Source: Sanguibacter gelidistatuariae (GTDB lineage Bacteria; Actinomycetota; Actinomycetes; Actinomycetales; Cellulomonadaceae). From it: a DNA stretch of 64,000 nt. Below are positions 35,483 through 44,003 of this stretch, piece by piece. The DNA lies in the NCBI RefSeq assembly GCF_900096585.1, contig NZ_FMYH01000005.1, positions 248,001-312,000 of the forward strand, read 5' to 3'. Under the pieces are notes generated by a model, which worked only from the letters and a program-made list of their open reading frames with translations, ran no database searches and was not told where the DNA came from. The position numbers were made by a program, and so were the translations under genes. Position 1 is the first letter of the stretch. Each line of letters opens with the position of its first letter.

Positions 35483-37948
35483 ATGCCCGACGCTGCGATC
35501 GACGACCTTCTCACACAGGACGGCGGCACCCCACGCCGCTCGTTCCTGAAGTGGTCCGCTGCTGTAGGCGGTGGCGCGGCGGCGCTCGGGGCCGGCGCGT
35601 ACTTCGGGGTGCTGCCCGGCATCGGTCCGGAGAATGCGGCGCACGCCGAGTCCGGCTCGGGGATCGATCGCACAGTGTGGTCCGCGTGCGTCGTGAACTG
35701 CGGTTCGCGCTGCCCTCTGCGATACCAGGTCAAAGATGGCACGATCGTGCGGGTCCTCCCGGACAACACGGGCGACGACGGTCTGCTCACGCGCCAGATC
35801 CGCGCATGTGTCCGCGGACGCAACATGCGCCAGCGCATCTACAACCCGGACCGCATCAAGACCCCGCTCAAGAGGGTCGGCCCGCGCGGCAGCGGGCAGT
35901 ACGAGGCGATCTCCTGGGACGAGGCGCTCGACCTCTTCGCCGACAAGCTCAAGCACACGATCGACACGTACGGCAACGAGTCGATCTATAAGAACTACGG
36001 ATCAGGCGTGTGGAATGCTCATCTCGGAACCAGCGGTGGGTGGGAGCGCCTGTTCAACCTGCTCGGCGGCTTCCTCGGCTACTACGGGAACTACAGCTAC
36101 GCGCAGATCCTGACCGTCACCCAATACCACTACGGTGCACCGGATGAGCAGATCTCGAACAGTTTCGAGGACAGCGTGACCAACTCGGACATGCTCGTCC
36201 TGTGGGGCAACAACCCGCAGGAGACCCGTATGTCCGGGGGCGGAAACACGTTCACGTCGGCCGCGGCGATGAAGAACAACAACCTCAAGATCGTTGTGGT
36301 CGACCCCCGTCACTCGGACTCAGCCGCGGTCCTGGCTGATGAGTGGCTTGCCCCCCGCCCCGGCTCGGACGCCGCTCTCGTGGCCGGGATGGCACACGTC
36401 ATGATCAGCGAAAATCTGCACGATCAGGCGTTCCTGGACAAGTACTGCCAGGGCTTCGATGAGGCGCACATGCCCGAGGGCGTCCCCGCGGGGCATTCCT
36501 ACATGTCCTACGTCATGGGCCTGGGACCGGACGGGATCGAGAAGACCCCCGCCTGGGCAGCGCAGATCACCGGCGTCACCGAACGGCAGATCGCCAGCTT
36601 CGCTCGAGACCTCGCCAACGCCCGGGCCGCGAACATCACTCAAGGGTGGGGACCGCAACGGCACGCCAACGGTGAGAACCAGGCACGCGCGATCTACACG
36701 CTGGCCGCGATGACCGGGAACGTCGGGATCCCCGGCGGTGGCACAGGTGGGCGCGAGGGCTACTACTGGCCGATCACCAGCTGGTTCCCCGACGGGGAGA
36801 ACCCCGTCAAGACCCAGATCTCCATGTTCGGCTGGACCGACGCGGTCGAGCGCGGGCCGGAACTGACGGCACTGAAGGACGGCATCCGCGGCAAGGACAA
36901 GCTCGACGTCGGCATCAAGTTCATGCTGCAGTACGGCGGGAACATGCTCTCGAGCCAGCATGCGGATATCAACCGAACGCGCAAGATCCTCACAGATGAA
37001 TCCCTGTGCGAGTTCATCTGCGTCGTGGACAACCAGATGACAGCGTCCGCCAACATGGCGGACCTGATCCTTCCTGACACCACAACCGCGGAGCGCTGGG
37101 ACCTCGTGCCGAGCGAGTACACCGGCGACATGGCGTACCTGATCATGGCGGAGAAGGCGATCGAACCGCTTTTCGACTCCAAACCGGCCTATGAGATGTG
37201 CGTCGGGATCGCCCAGCGGATGGGAATCGAGCAGGAGTTCACCGAGGGGCGCACTCTCGAGGAGTGGGCCCGCTGGATGCAGGCGGAGACAGTGCGTGAG
37301 CACCCCGAGTTCCCCACCTTTGACGAGCTGCGCGTGCAGGGCGTCTACCGGTATTACAACCCCGAGGGCCTCACTGTTGCGCTCAAGGACTTCCGGGACG
37401 ACCCGGATGCGAACCCGCTCGCGACGCCGTCGGGCAAGATCGAGATCTTCTCGACCGGTCTGTGGGAGATGGCCAAGACCTGGGAGTTCCCGGACCCGCT
37501 GCCCGGTGATGTCATCACCGCCCTGCCCGAGCACGTCGATACCTGGGAAGGGCCAGTCGAGGCTCGAACGAACAAGGAGTTCCCACTCCAGGTGATCGGA
37601 CACCACTTCAAGGGACGCGTCCACTCGACCTATGGGAACCTCACCCTGCTCAAGGAGGCTCACCCCCAGATGGTGTGGATCAACACGATGGATGCTGACG
37701 CGCGCGGAATCGTCGAAGGCGACCTCGTCGAGGTCTTCAACAACCGCGGCCGCATCCGCATCCCGGCGCGTGTCACACCGCGCATCATGCCCGGGGTGCT
37801 CTCGGTCCCGCAGGGTGCGTGGTTCAAGCTCGACGCGGACGGCGTCGACATCGGTGGCGCGGTCAACACGTTGACCAAGATCCACCCGACACCGATCTCC
37901 AAGGGGAACCCGCAGCACACGGCACTCGTCCAAGTAGTGAAGGCCTGA
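35483..37948 (+). CDS. DmsA-type molybdopterin oxidoreductase, Tat-exported
   Basis: 821-residue bis-MGD enzyme of the DMSO reductase DmsA subgroup. A Tat signal is clear (RRSFLKW at residues 18-24, then a hydrophobic stretch). Cys69, Cys73, Cys77 and Cys109 would bind one [4Fe-4S] cluster. Ser205 in YGNYSYAQI corresponds, by recalled alignment, to the Mo-ligating Ser of E. coli DmsA; WGNNPQETRMSGGG follows. ATG has a GGAGG site. It is followed by its chaperone gene, but no DmsB electron-transfer or DmsC anchor gene is present. The substrate (DMSO, TMAO or another N/S-oxide) is not readable. Confidence 0.85.
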   Translation: MPDAAIDDLLTQDGGTPRRSFLKWSAAVGGGAAALGAGAYFGVLPGIGPENAAHAESGSGIDRTVWSACVVNCGSRCPLRYQVKDGTIVRVLPDNTGDDGLLTRQIRACVRGRNMRQRIYNPDRIKTPLKRVGPRGSGQYEAISWDEALDLFADKLKHTIDTYGNESIYKNYGSGVWNAHLGTSGGWERLFNLLGGFLGYYGNYSYAQILTVTQYHYGAPDEQISNSFEDSVTNSDMLVLWGNNPQETRMSGGGNTFTSAAAMKNNNLKIVVVDPRHSDSAAVLADEWLAPRPGSDAALVAGMAHVMISENLHDQAFLDKYCQGFDEAHMPEGVPAGHSYMSYVMGLGPDGIEKTPAWAAQITGVTERQIASFARDLANARAANITQGWGPQRHANGENQARAIYTLAAMTGNVGIPGGGTGGREGYYWPITSWFPDGENPVKTQISMFGWTDAVERGPELTALKDGIRGKDKLDVGIKFMLQYGGNMLSSQHADINRTRKILTDESLCEFICVVDNQMTASANMADLILPDTTTAERWDLVPSEYTGDMAYLIMAEKAIEPLFDSKPAYEMCVGIAQRMGIEQEFTEGRTLEEWARWMQAETVREHPEFPTFDELRVQGVYRYYNPEGLTVALKDFRDDPDANPLATPSGKIEIFSTGLWEMAKTWEFPDPLPGDVITALPEHVDTWEGPVEARTNKEFPLQVIGHHFKGRVHSTYGNLTLLKEAHPQMVWINTMDADARGIVEGDLVEVFNNRGRIRIPARVTPRIMPGVLSVPQGAWFKLDADGVDIGGAVNTLTKIHPTPISKGNPQHTALVQVVKA

Positions 37949-37951
37949 CTC

Positions 37952-38677
37952 ATGCACCTGTCCGCAACCGACGGCCCGGTGGACTCCCGGGTGGCCGCAC
38001 TGGCCTCCGACACCGGGGCGCTCGCTCAGACTCTCGACGCCTTTGCAGCCAGCTTTGGAGCCCTGGCCGGGCTCCTGCTGGCTGCGCCGGTCCCAGATGT
38101 GCAGAATCGGGTCCGCGAACCTGAGCTGCTGGCGCAGTGGCCCCTGAAGGAACAGCCTGATTGCCAGCGGGGCATCAGCCTGCTCCTGGAATCCGGTGCC
38201 AACGCGGAAAGCGTAGAGGTGATCCATCGCGACTACAACGAGTTGTACGTGGGCCCGCACCGGGTCAAGGTCTCCCCGTACGAGTCGGTGCACCGGTCCG
38301 CAGAGGGCCTGCTGTTCGACGAGGAGACCTTGCAGGTGCGCGACGCCTATGCAGGCTTCGGCCTGGTGGCGCCGAAGCTCAACAAGGAGCCCGATGACCA
38401 TCTGGGACTCGAGCTCGGCTTCGTGTCGACGTTGTGTGTACGCGGTTTGGAGGCGATCGAGGCGAAGGACCAATCCGTGCTCGTCGGGACGCTGCGCGGC
38501 CTCCTCGCCTTCCTTGACGAACACCTGCTCGTGTGGGCGCCGGACTGCTTCGCCCGCACAGAGAAGGTCGCGACGACATCGTTCTATCAAGGGGTGGGAG
38601 CCCTCGGCTCGGGGACGTGCCTGGCAGCGGAGGCGATTCTCCTGAGCGAGACGCATCAGCCCAGCCCTGGCCGTTGA
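37952..38677 (+). CDS. TorD/DmsD-family Tat chaperone
   Basis: 241 residues, three bases after the molybdoenzyme stop. Redox-enzyme maturation protein of the TorD/DmsD family; the motifs SPYESVHRS and the conserved EPDDHLGLELGFVSTL are present. Such chaperones bind the twin-arginine signal of the cognate reductase and help load the cofactor before export. It acts in the cytoplasm; its partner is surely the preceding gene. Confidence 0.88.
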   Translation: MHLSATDGPVDSRVAALASDTGALAQTLDAFAASFGALAGLLLAAPVPDVQNRVREPELLAQWPLKEQPDCQRGISLLLESGANAESVEVIHRDYNELYVGPHRVKVSPYESVHRSAEGLLFDEETLQVRDAYAGFGLVAPKLNKEPDDHLGLELGFVSTLCVRGLEAIEAKDQSVLVGTLRGLLAFLDEHLLVWAPDCFARTEKVATTSFYQGVGALGSGTCLAAEAILLSETHQPSPGR

Positions 38678-38708
38678 GGCCGCCGACCGGGCGCCACGTC
38701 GTGCCCGG

Positions 38709-39338
38709 TCATCCCCAGACGGCCATCCGTACCCCGAGCGTCACCATGACGACGGCGATGAGCGCATCGAGCACCTGCCAGGACCGCGGCCGGGCGAAGA
38801 CCGGCCGTAGCAGCCGGGCGCCGAAGCCGAGGGCGAAGAACCACACGAAGCTCGCGGTGATGGCTCCGCCCACCCACCACCAGCGCTCGTCGGGTCCCTG
38901 CTGGTTGGCGACTGAGCCGAGGAAGACCACCGTGTCGAGGTAGACGTGCGGGTTCAGCCAGGTCAGGGTGAGCACCGTGGTCATCGCGATACGGAGCGGC
39001 ACCGACGACGACGTTGCGTCAGGGACGAGGGTCGCCGGGCGGGCCGCCGACCGCGCCGCGAGTGCGCCGTAGGTGATGAGGAAGGCGGCCCCGAGCACGC
39101 GCACGACCAGCAGGACGGATGGGGCGGACTCGATGACGGAGCCGACTCCGACCACTCCCGCAGTGATGAGCACGGCGTCGGACAAGGCGCACACGAGGAC
39201 GACGGGCAGCACCGTGCGGCGTCGGTCGCTGATCCCCAGCCGCAGCACATAGGCGTTCTGGCTGCCGATCGCCACGATGAGGGCGAGGCCCGTGGCCAGG
39301 CCGGTCAGGGCGGGGACGGCGGTGGTCGTGAAGGTCAC
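38709..39338 (-). CDS. LysE-family amino-acid exporter
   Basis: About 209-residue membrane protein with six predicted helices and the family signature LIVAIGSQNAYVLRLGI near the N-terminus and TWLNPHVYLDTVVFLGS in the middle. It exports basic amino acids, as do LysE and ArgO. The start is uncertain: GTG 39338 matches the conserved N-terminus, and GTG 39347 and TTG 39359 are upstream options. It is divergent from a LysG-type regulator with about 70 bases between them, the standard arrangement. Confidence 0.87.
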   Translation of the reverse strand: MTFTTTAVPALTGLATGLALIVAIGSQNAYVLRLGISDRRRTVLPVVLVCALSDAVLITAGVVGVGSVIESAPSVLLVVRVLGAAFLITYGALAARSAARPATLVPDATSSSVPLRIAMTTVLTLTWLNPHVYLDTVVFLGSVANQQGPDERWWWVGGAITASFVWFFALGFGARLLRPVFARPRSWQVLDALIAVVMVTLGVRMAVWG

Positions 39339-39407
39339 GGCTCTCACGCTAGAGCCCAAATCATCTGCAGTACAGTGAATGTTTCTCTGAGTGATGAAGG
39401 GTTGCTA

Positions 39408-40373
39408 ATGACGACGTTTCAGCTCGATCACCTGCAGACCCTGGCTGCGCTCGTCGACGAGGGCACCTTCGACGCCGCCGCGCGCCGCCTGCACGTGACG
39501 CCCTCCGCCGTCTCCCAGCGGGTGCGCGCGATGGAACAGGTGGCCGGGAAGACGCTCGTGCAGCGCACCACCCCGGTGCGGACCACTCCAGCCGGCGACG
39601 TCGTCCTGCGCTACGCCCGGCAGGTCCTGCTGCTCGCGCGGGACGCCGAGGCCGAGCTGGGGCTCGAGGCCCAGGACCGGGGACGGACCTCGATGGCGAT
39701 CGCAGTCAACGCGGACAGCCTCGCGACCTGGTTCCTCGATGCGCTCGCAGCGGTGCCACGCGAGCTCGGCGTTGTCTTCGACATCCGGCGCGAGGACCAG
39801 GACCACAGCGCTGCCCTGCTGCGGTCGGGGACCGTCATGGCCGCCGTGACCGCAACCCCGGACGCCGTCCAGGGCTGCACGTCGCGGGCGCTGGGCACCA
39901 TGCGCTACCGGGCGGTGTGCAGCCCCGCCCTGATCGGGCGTGCAGGCGCCGACCGTGCAGGCGCTGACCGTGCAGGCGCGGCCCCGGATCCGGCCCGACT
40001 CGATGATGCGCCGATGGTCGTCTTCGACCGCAAGGACGACCTCCAGGATCGCTTCCTGCGCGACGCCGGCGCGTCCGCCGCGCGCTCGCCGAGACACTAC
40101 GTGCCCACCTCGGACGGGTACGCGCGAGCCGTGGTCAGCGGCCTCGGCTGGGGCCTGCTGCCCGAGCAGCAGTGCCTCGACCACATCGCCTCCGGAGACC
40201 TCGTCGAGCTGGCCCCGAGCGCTCCGGTCGACGTCCTGCTGTTCTGGCAGCGGTGGTCCCTGGCGTCACCGCTGCTCGACGAGGTGACCAGGGCGGTCGA
40301 GGCCGCAGCCCGCGCCCACCTGATCGCCCCGGTCGGACAGACAGCACGCCGACGGGCCGATCCTACCGGTTGA
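39408..40373 (+). CDS. LysR-family regulator, LysG/ArgP type
   Basis: 321 residues; the N-terminal winged helix (DEGTFDAAARRLHVTPSAVS) and the ArgP/LysG-type effector domain are clear. It should activate the divergent exporter gene in response to basic amino acids. A Gly/Arg/Ala/Asp repeat (GRAGADRAGADRAGA) is inserted in a surface loop near residue 180, encoded by 15-base tandem repeats. Long upstream open frames are not coding; ATG 39408 is the conserved start. Confidence 0.87.
   Translation: MTTFQLDHLQTLAALVDEGTFDAAARRLHVTPSAVSQRVRAMEQVAGKTLVQRTTPVRTTPAGDVVLRYARQVLLLARDAEAELGLEAQDRGRTSMAIAVNADSLATWFLDALAAVPRELGVVFDIRREDQDHSAALLRSGTVMAAVTATPDAVQGCTSRALGTMRYRAVCSPALIGRAGADRAGADRAGAAPDPARLDDAPMVVFDRKDDLQDRFLRDAGASAARSPRHYVPTSDGYARAVVSGLGWGLLPEQQCLDHIASGDLVELAPSAPVDVLLFWQRWSLASPLLDEVTRAVEAAARAHLIAPVGQTARRRADPTG
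39939..39980 (+). repeat. 15-base tandem repeat inside the LysR gene
   Basis: Two full units and one partial unit of CGTGCAGGCGCCGAC encode an RAGAD repeat in the effector domain. In-frame length means that copy-number changes would keep the reading frame. Confidence 0.8.
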
Positions 40374-40476
40374 CAGCCCCGGGGAGTGCGCGGATTCTCG
40401 ACAAAGGGAAGGTCTTGCCCGGGCCGCGGCGGACCGCTCGCCCGAATGCCCGTTGCCGCTCCACCGGGGAGTCACT

Positions 40477-42573
40477 ATGTCGCGCATCGCAGGCTGGATC
40501 ACCCACCCCTTCGCCAAGTGGGTCGTCATCGGCTTCTGGGTGGTGGTCGCGCTCGCGCTGAGCCCGCTCGCGGGCAAGCTCACCGCCGCGCAGGACAACG
40601 ACGCGAAGTCGTGGCTCCCGGCGAGCGCGGAGTCGACCCAGGTGCTCAACATCGCGAGCAGCTTCACCTCCCCGAACACGATCCCCGCGGTCGTCGTCTA
40701 CGTCCGTGAGTCCGGCCTGACGCCGCAGGACCTCGCGAAGGTCACCGCCGACGCCGCGACCTTCGGTGCTCTCGGCACCCTCGACGGCAAGGTCACCGGC
40801 CCCATCCCGTCCGAGGACGGTCAGGCCGCCCAGGTCATCGTTCCCCTCGACCTCGGCTCCGAGGGCTGGAACCTCGCGGCCGACGCCGTCGCAAGCCTGC
40901 GTGCGACCGCCGAGCAGGGCGCCGACGGTCTACAGGTCTACGTGACTGGCCCGGCCGGGCAGGCCGCCGACTCCTCCAAGGCATTCCAGGGGATCGAGTC
41001 GACGCTGCTCTACGCGGCCGCCGGAGTCGTCATCATCATCCTGCTGCTCACCTATCGCAGCCCCATCCTGTGGTTGCTGCCGCTGATCACCGCGGGCGTC
41101 GCGCTCACCGTCGCCCAGGCGGTCATCTACGTCATGGTTGGCCACACCACGCTGACCGTCAACGCCCAGAGCGCGGGGATCCTCACCGTGCTCGTCTTCG
41201 GTGCAGGGACGGACTATGCCCTCCTGCTCATCGCCCGGTACAGGGAGGAGCTGCGCCGCCACTCCGGCAAGCACGAGGCCATGTCCCTTGCCTTGCACCG
41301 GGCGGCCCCGGCCATCGCCGCGAGCGGGGCGACCGTCGCGGTCGGCATGCTCTGCCTGCTCTTCGCGCAGATGCGGTCGACCAGTGGACTCGGTCCGGTC
41401 GCCGCCATCGGGATCATTGTGGCGCTGCTGGTCACCCTGACCCTGCTGCCGGCGCTGCTTGTGGCCTGCGGGCGCTGGGTGTTCTGGCCTCGGGTACCCC
41501 ACCTGGGCGACCCTCAGCCCAGCGAGCACGGGATGTGGGCCCGCGTCGGCCAGCGGATCTCCCACGCGCCGCGCCGCACGTGGGTCGTCACCTCGCTCAT
41601 CCTGGCGGTCTTGAGCATCGGCATCGTCCAGCTCAACGCGAACGGGTTGACCAGTGCGGAGTCCTTCCGGGGCGAGCAGCCCTCGATCGCCGGCGAGCAG
41701 GTGCTCGCCGAGCACTTCCCGGCGGGCACAGGCTCGCCAGTGGTCGTCGTGTCCGACGCCGCAGCGGCCAGCGCTGTCCGCGCAGCTTTCGCGGGGGTTG
41801 AGGGCATCGAGGCCAGCTCGGTCTCCGAGCCCGTCGTGGTGGGGGGCCACGCATACATGGAGGGCACGCTCACCTCCGAGCCGGACAGCCAGGCGGCCTT
41901 CGACACGGTCGACCGGGCCCGTGAGGCCGTCCATGCGGTCCCGAGCGCCGACGCCCTCGTCGGGGGCGTCACCGCATTGACCCTGGACGTCAAACGGGCA
42001 TCAGCGGCCGACAACCGCCTCATCATCCCGATCATCCTGGCCACGGTCTTCCTCATCCTCTGCCTGCTGCTGCGGGCGATCACCGCGCCGCTGATCCTCG
42101 TGGCGACAGTCGTGCTGTCCTTCGCGGCCGCGATGGGCGTCAGCGCCCTCGTGTTCCGGCACGTCTTCGGCTTCGCGGGTGCGGACCCGTCCCTGCTGCT
42201 CTTCGTCTTCGTGTTCCTCGTCGCGCTCGGCATCGACTACAACATCTTCCTCATGACGCGCGTGCGCGAGGAGGCGCTGAAGTTCGGCACCCGGCGCGGC
42301 GCGCTGATCGGGCTCGCGGCGACGGGCGCGGTCATCACCTCGGCGGGTCTGGTCCTCGCCGGGACCTTCGCGGTCCTGGGGACGTTGCCGCTCGTGGCCT
42401 TCGCCGAGATCGGCTTCGCAGTCGCCTTCGGGGTGCTGCTCGACACGATCGTCGTGCGGTCGGTCCTGGTGACGGCGCTCAACCTCGACGTCGGGCGGCA
42501 CATGTGGTGGCCGAGCGCGCTCGGGCGCAAGGAGGACGTGCCGGAGGAAGAGGCGACCCCGGTCGCGGTGTGA
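40477..42573 (+). CDS. MMPL/RND-family transporter
   Basis: 698-residue membrane protein with two copies of the RND/MMPL unit: one transmembrane helix, an extracytoplasmic domain, then five helices (core about 160-330 and 510-690). The motifs GAGTDYALLLIARYREE and GIDYNIFLMTRVREE with Asp-Tyr in the fourth helix are typical proton-relay positions. ATG 40477 has a GGGGAG site. MMPL proteins export lipids, peptides or drugs. It lies near a Pls-like synthetase cluster, so export of its product is a possibility, not a demonstrated link. Confidence 0.85.
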   Translation: MSRIAGWITHPFAKWVVIGFWVVVALALSPLAGKLTAAQDNDAKSWLPASAESTQVLNIASSFTSPNTIPAVVVYVRESGLTPQDLAKVTADAATFGALGTLDGKVTGPIPSEDGQAAQVIVPLDLGSEGWNLAADAVASLRATAEQGADGLQVYVTGPAGQAADSSKAFQGIESTLLYAAAGVVIIILLLTYRSPILWLLPLITAGVALTVAQAVIYVMVGHTTLTVNAQSAGILTVLVFGAGTDYALLLIARYREELRRHSGKHEAMSLALHRAAPAIAASGATVAVGMLCLLFAQMRSTSGLGPVAAIGIIVALLVTLTLLPALLVACGRWVFWPRVPHLGDPQPSEHGMWARVGQRISHAPRRTWVVTSLILAVLSIGIVQLNANGLTSAESFRGEQPSIAGEQVLAEHFPAGTGSPVVVVSDAAAASAVRAAFAGVEGIEASSVSEPVVVGGHAYMEGTLTSEPDSQAAFDTVDRAREAVHAVPSADALVGGVTALTLDVKRASAADNRLIIPIILATVFLILCLLLRAITAPLILVATVVLSFAAAMGVSALVFRHVFGFAGADPSLLLFVFVFLVALGIDYNIFLMTRVREEALKFGTRRGALIGLAATGAVITSAGLVLAGTFAVLGTLPLVAFAEIGFAVAFGVLLDTIVVRSVLVTALNLDVGRHMWWPSALGRKEDVPEEEATPVAV

Positions 42574-42578
42574 CCGGC

Positions 42579-43196
42579 CTACTGCCGAGACGGTGCATCG
42601 GGGTCGGACTGGCCCTGCGGACTGTGGCGGAAGAGATTCTCCCGTGCGAGGAACGCCCTCTCGCGCTCTCGCGTCTCCCACTCGGGGGTGACAAATGCAC
42701 GCCGTGGCGGAGGTGGGTTGGACCTCCTTGCCGCAACCGTGGCGAGCGCTGACGGCGACAGCGACAGCGCCCTCGGGGACTCAGGGGGTGCGGGCCACGA
42801 CTGGACGAGATACTTCTCCACAGGCTCGTCGACCACGCTGTCGTAGGCGATGTCGCGCCCGGCTGCATGGATTCGCAACCGGTACCAGCCGGGGCCATCT
42901 CGATCGAGACGCCCGTCTGCTGGCGGCGGGTCCTCCATCCCCACCGCATGAACCCGGCCAGCGGCAACGATGCTGATCTCGACCATGTCCTCCCACCCGT
43001 CCAACTCCGTGGCCGGGGGGTCGTCGAGGCGCACCACCGTGACATCGACCGGTCCGACGGCGATGCCAGTGATCACGGTTGGAACCGCCTCAATATCAAG
43101 CAGCAGTCCGACGACAGGGTCGTCATATGGGGGTGGCCACCAGATGGCTCCACGGAGCGTCAGAAGATGACTGGTCACGTGGGTGAGGTATCGCAC
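42579..43196 (-). CDS. Hypothetical protein
   Basis: 205 residues; GTG 43196 with AAGGG upstream. The N-terminal half is beta-rich (LTLRGAIWWPPPYDDPVVGL; IGAVGPVDVTVVRLDD-like strands), the middle reads DGPGWYRLRIHAAGRDIAYD, and the C-terminal quarter is basic and Pro-rich (RSNPPPPRRAFVTPEWETRE). No family recognised. It ends five bases from the MMPL gene stop and is divergent from the phosphopantetheinyl transferase gene; no signal peptide. Confidence 0.6.
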   Translation of the reverse strand: MRYLTHVTSHLLTLRGAIWWPPPYDDPVVGLLLDIEAVPTVITGIAVGPVDVTVVRLDDPPATELDGWEDMVEISIVAAGRVHAVGMEDPPPADGRLDRDGPGWYRLRIHAAGRDIAYDSVVDEPVEKYLVQSWPAPPESPRALSLSPSALATVAARRSNPPPPRRAFVTPEWETRERERAFLARENLFRHSPQGQSDPDAPSRQ

Positions 43197-43337
43197 CGCT
43201 GCCGCCCTTCTCTTCGCTAAGCATTTATGGGGAGGCCTCTCCGTCAGGGACACGATACGGGGAGCAGAGCTGGCTCTGCAGATGGGGACCGGGCCGTACT
43301 GTTCCGATCCGGCCCGGATCGTTGAGACACTGGCGGG

Positions 43338-44003
43338 ATGAACGCCACGGCACCGTCTTCGCCGGTCGGGGAGGTGACAGCGACCCGGCTCGTTGTCGCC
43401 TGGTCGCCAGTGGGCGTGTCGTCGGCGGGGGCGGATGACACGCTGCGCCGCGTCGTCGGCCGTTTCTGCGGGGTGGCCCCCTTTGACATCGAGGTGAGAA
43501 GGCTGTGCCCCAGCTGCGGAAGCTCCGCGCACGGGAGACCGCACGTCACCGTCGTCGGTCGCGTGGCCCCGCACGTCAGCCTGAGCCGCGCGGATGGCCT
43601 CGTCTGCGTCGCGGTGACCGACGCGGGGCCGGTCGGGGTGGACTGCGAACGGTCTGAGGCGGCGGCCTTCGGGGACTTCGCGACCGTCGGGCTGCACTCC
43701 CTCGAACGAGCAAGTGGACCCGAGGAGCAGACCGTCACCTGGGTGCGCAAGGAGTCGCTCGTGAAGGCCACCGGCGACGGGCTGGGCGTCGACCTGCGCC
43801 TCGTCCGGCTCACCGAGCCAGCGGACGCACCCCGGATTCTCACCTGGGATGCGCTACGCCCGCCGGACGCACCGGTGTGGATGCACGACATCGACGGGCC
43901 GGAGGGCTACGTCCTCGCGGTCACAGTCCTCGCGGAGGTGGACCCGCAGGTCAGCGTGCAACCGGCAGCACCGGCAGCGCCCGAGCGTCGAGCCACGCAT
44001 TGA
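43338..44003 (+). CDS. 4'-phosphopantetheinyl transferase, Sfp type
   Basis: 221 residues. Transfers phosphopantetheine from CoA to a carrier-domain serine. The family motifs are present: LCPSCGSSAHGRPHV, GPVGVDCERSEA (Mg-binding Asp and Glu) and WVRKESLVKATGDGLG. Sfp-type enzymes serve NRPS and PKS carrier domains; the only NRPS-like protein in the window is the Pls-like synthetase 1.3 kb away, so activation of that carrier domain is the likely job. Its 3' end overlaps the M1 peptidase gene on the other strand by 53 bases. Confidence 0.87.
   Translation: MNATAPSSPVGEVTATRLVVAWSPVGVSSAGADDTLRRVVGRFCGVAPFDIEVRRLCPSCGSSAHGRPHVTVVGRVAPHVSLSRADGLVCVAVTDAGPVGVDCERSEAAAFGDFATVGLHSLERASGPEEQTVTWVRKESLVKATGDGLGVDLRLVRLTEPADAPRILTWDALRPPDAPVWMHDIDGPEGYVLAVTVLAEVDPQVSVQPAAPAAPERRATH

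Noticed and set aside
36320-38656. A 778-codon open frame on the minus strand
   Set aside because: Antisense to the molybdoenzyme and its chaperone, both of which show clear family motifs; a shadow.
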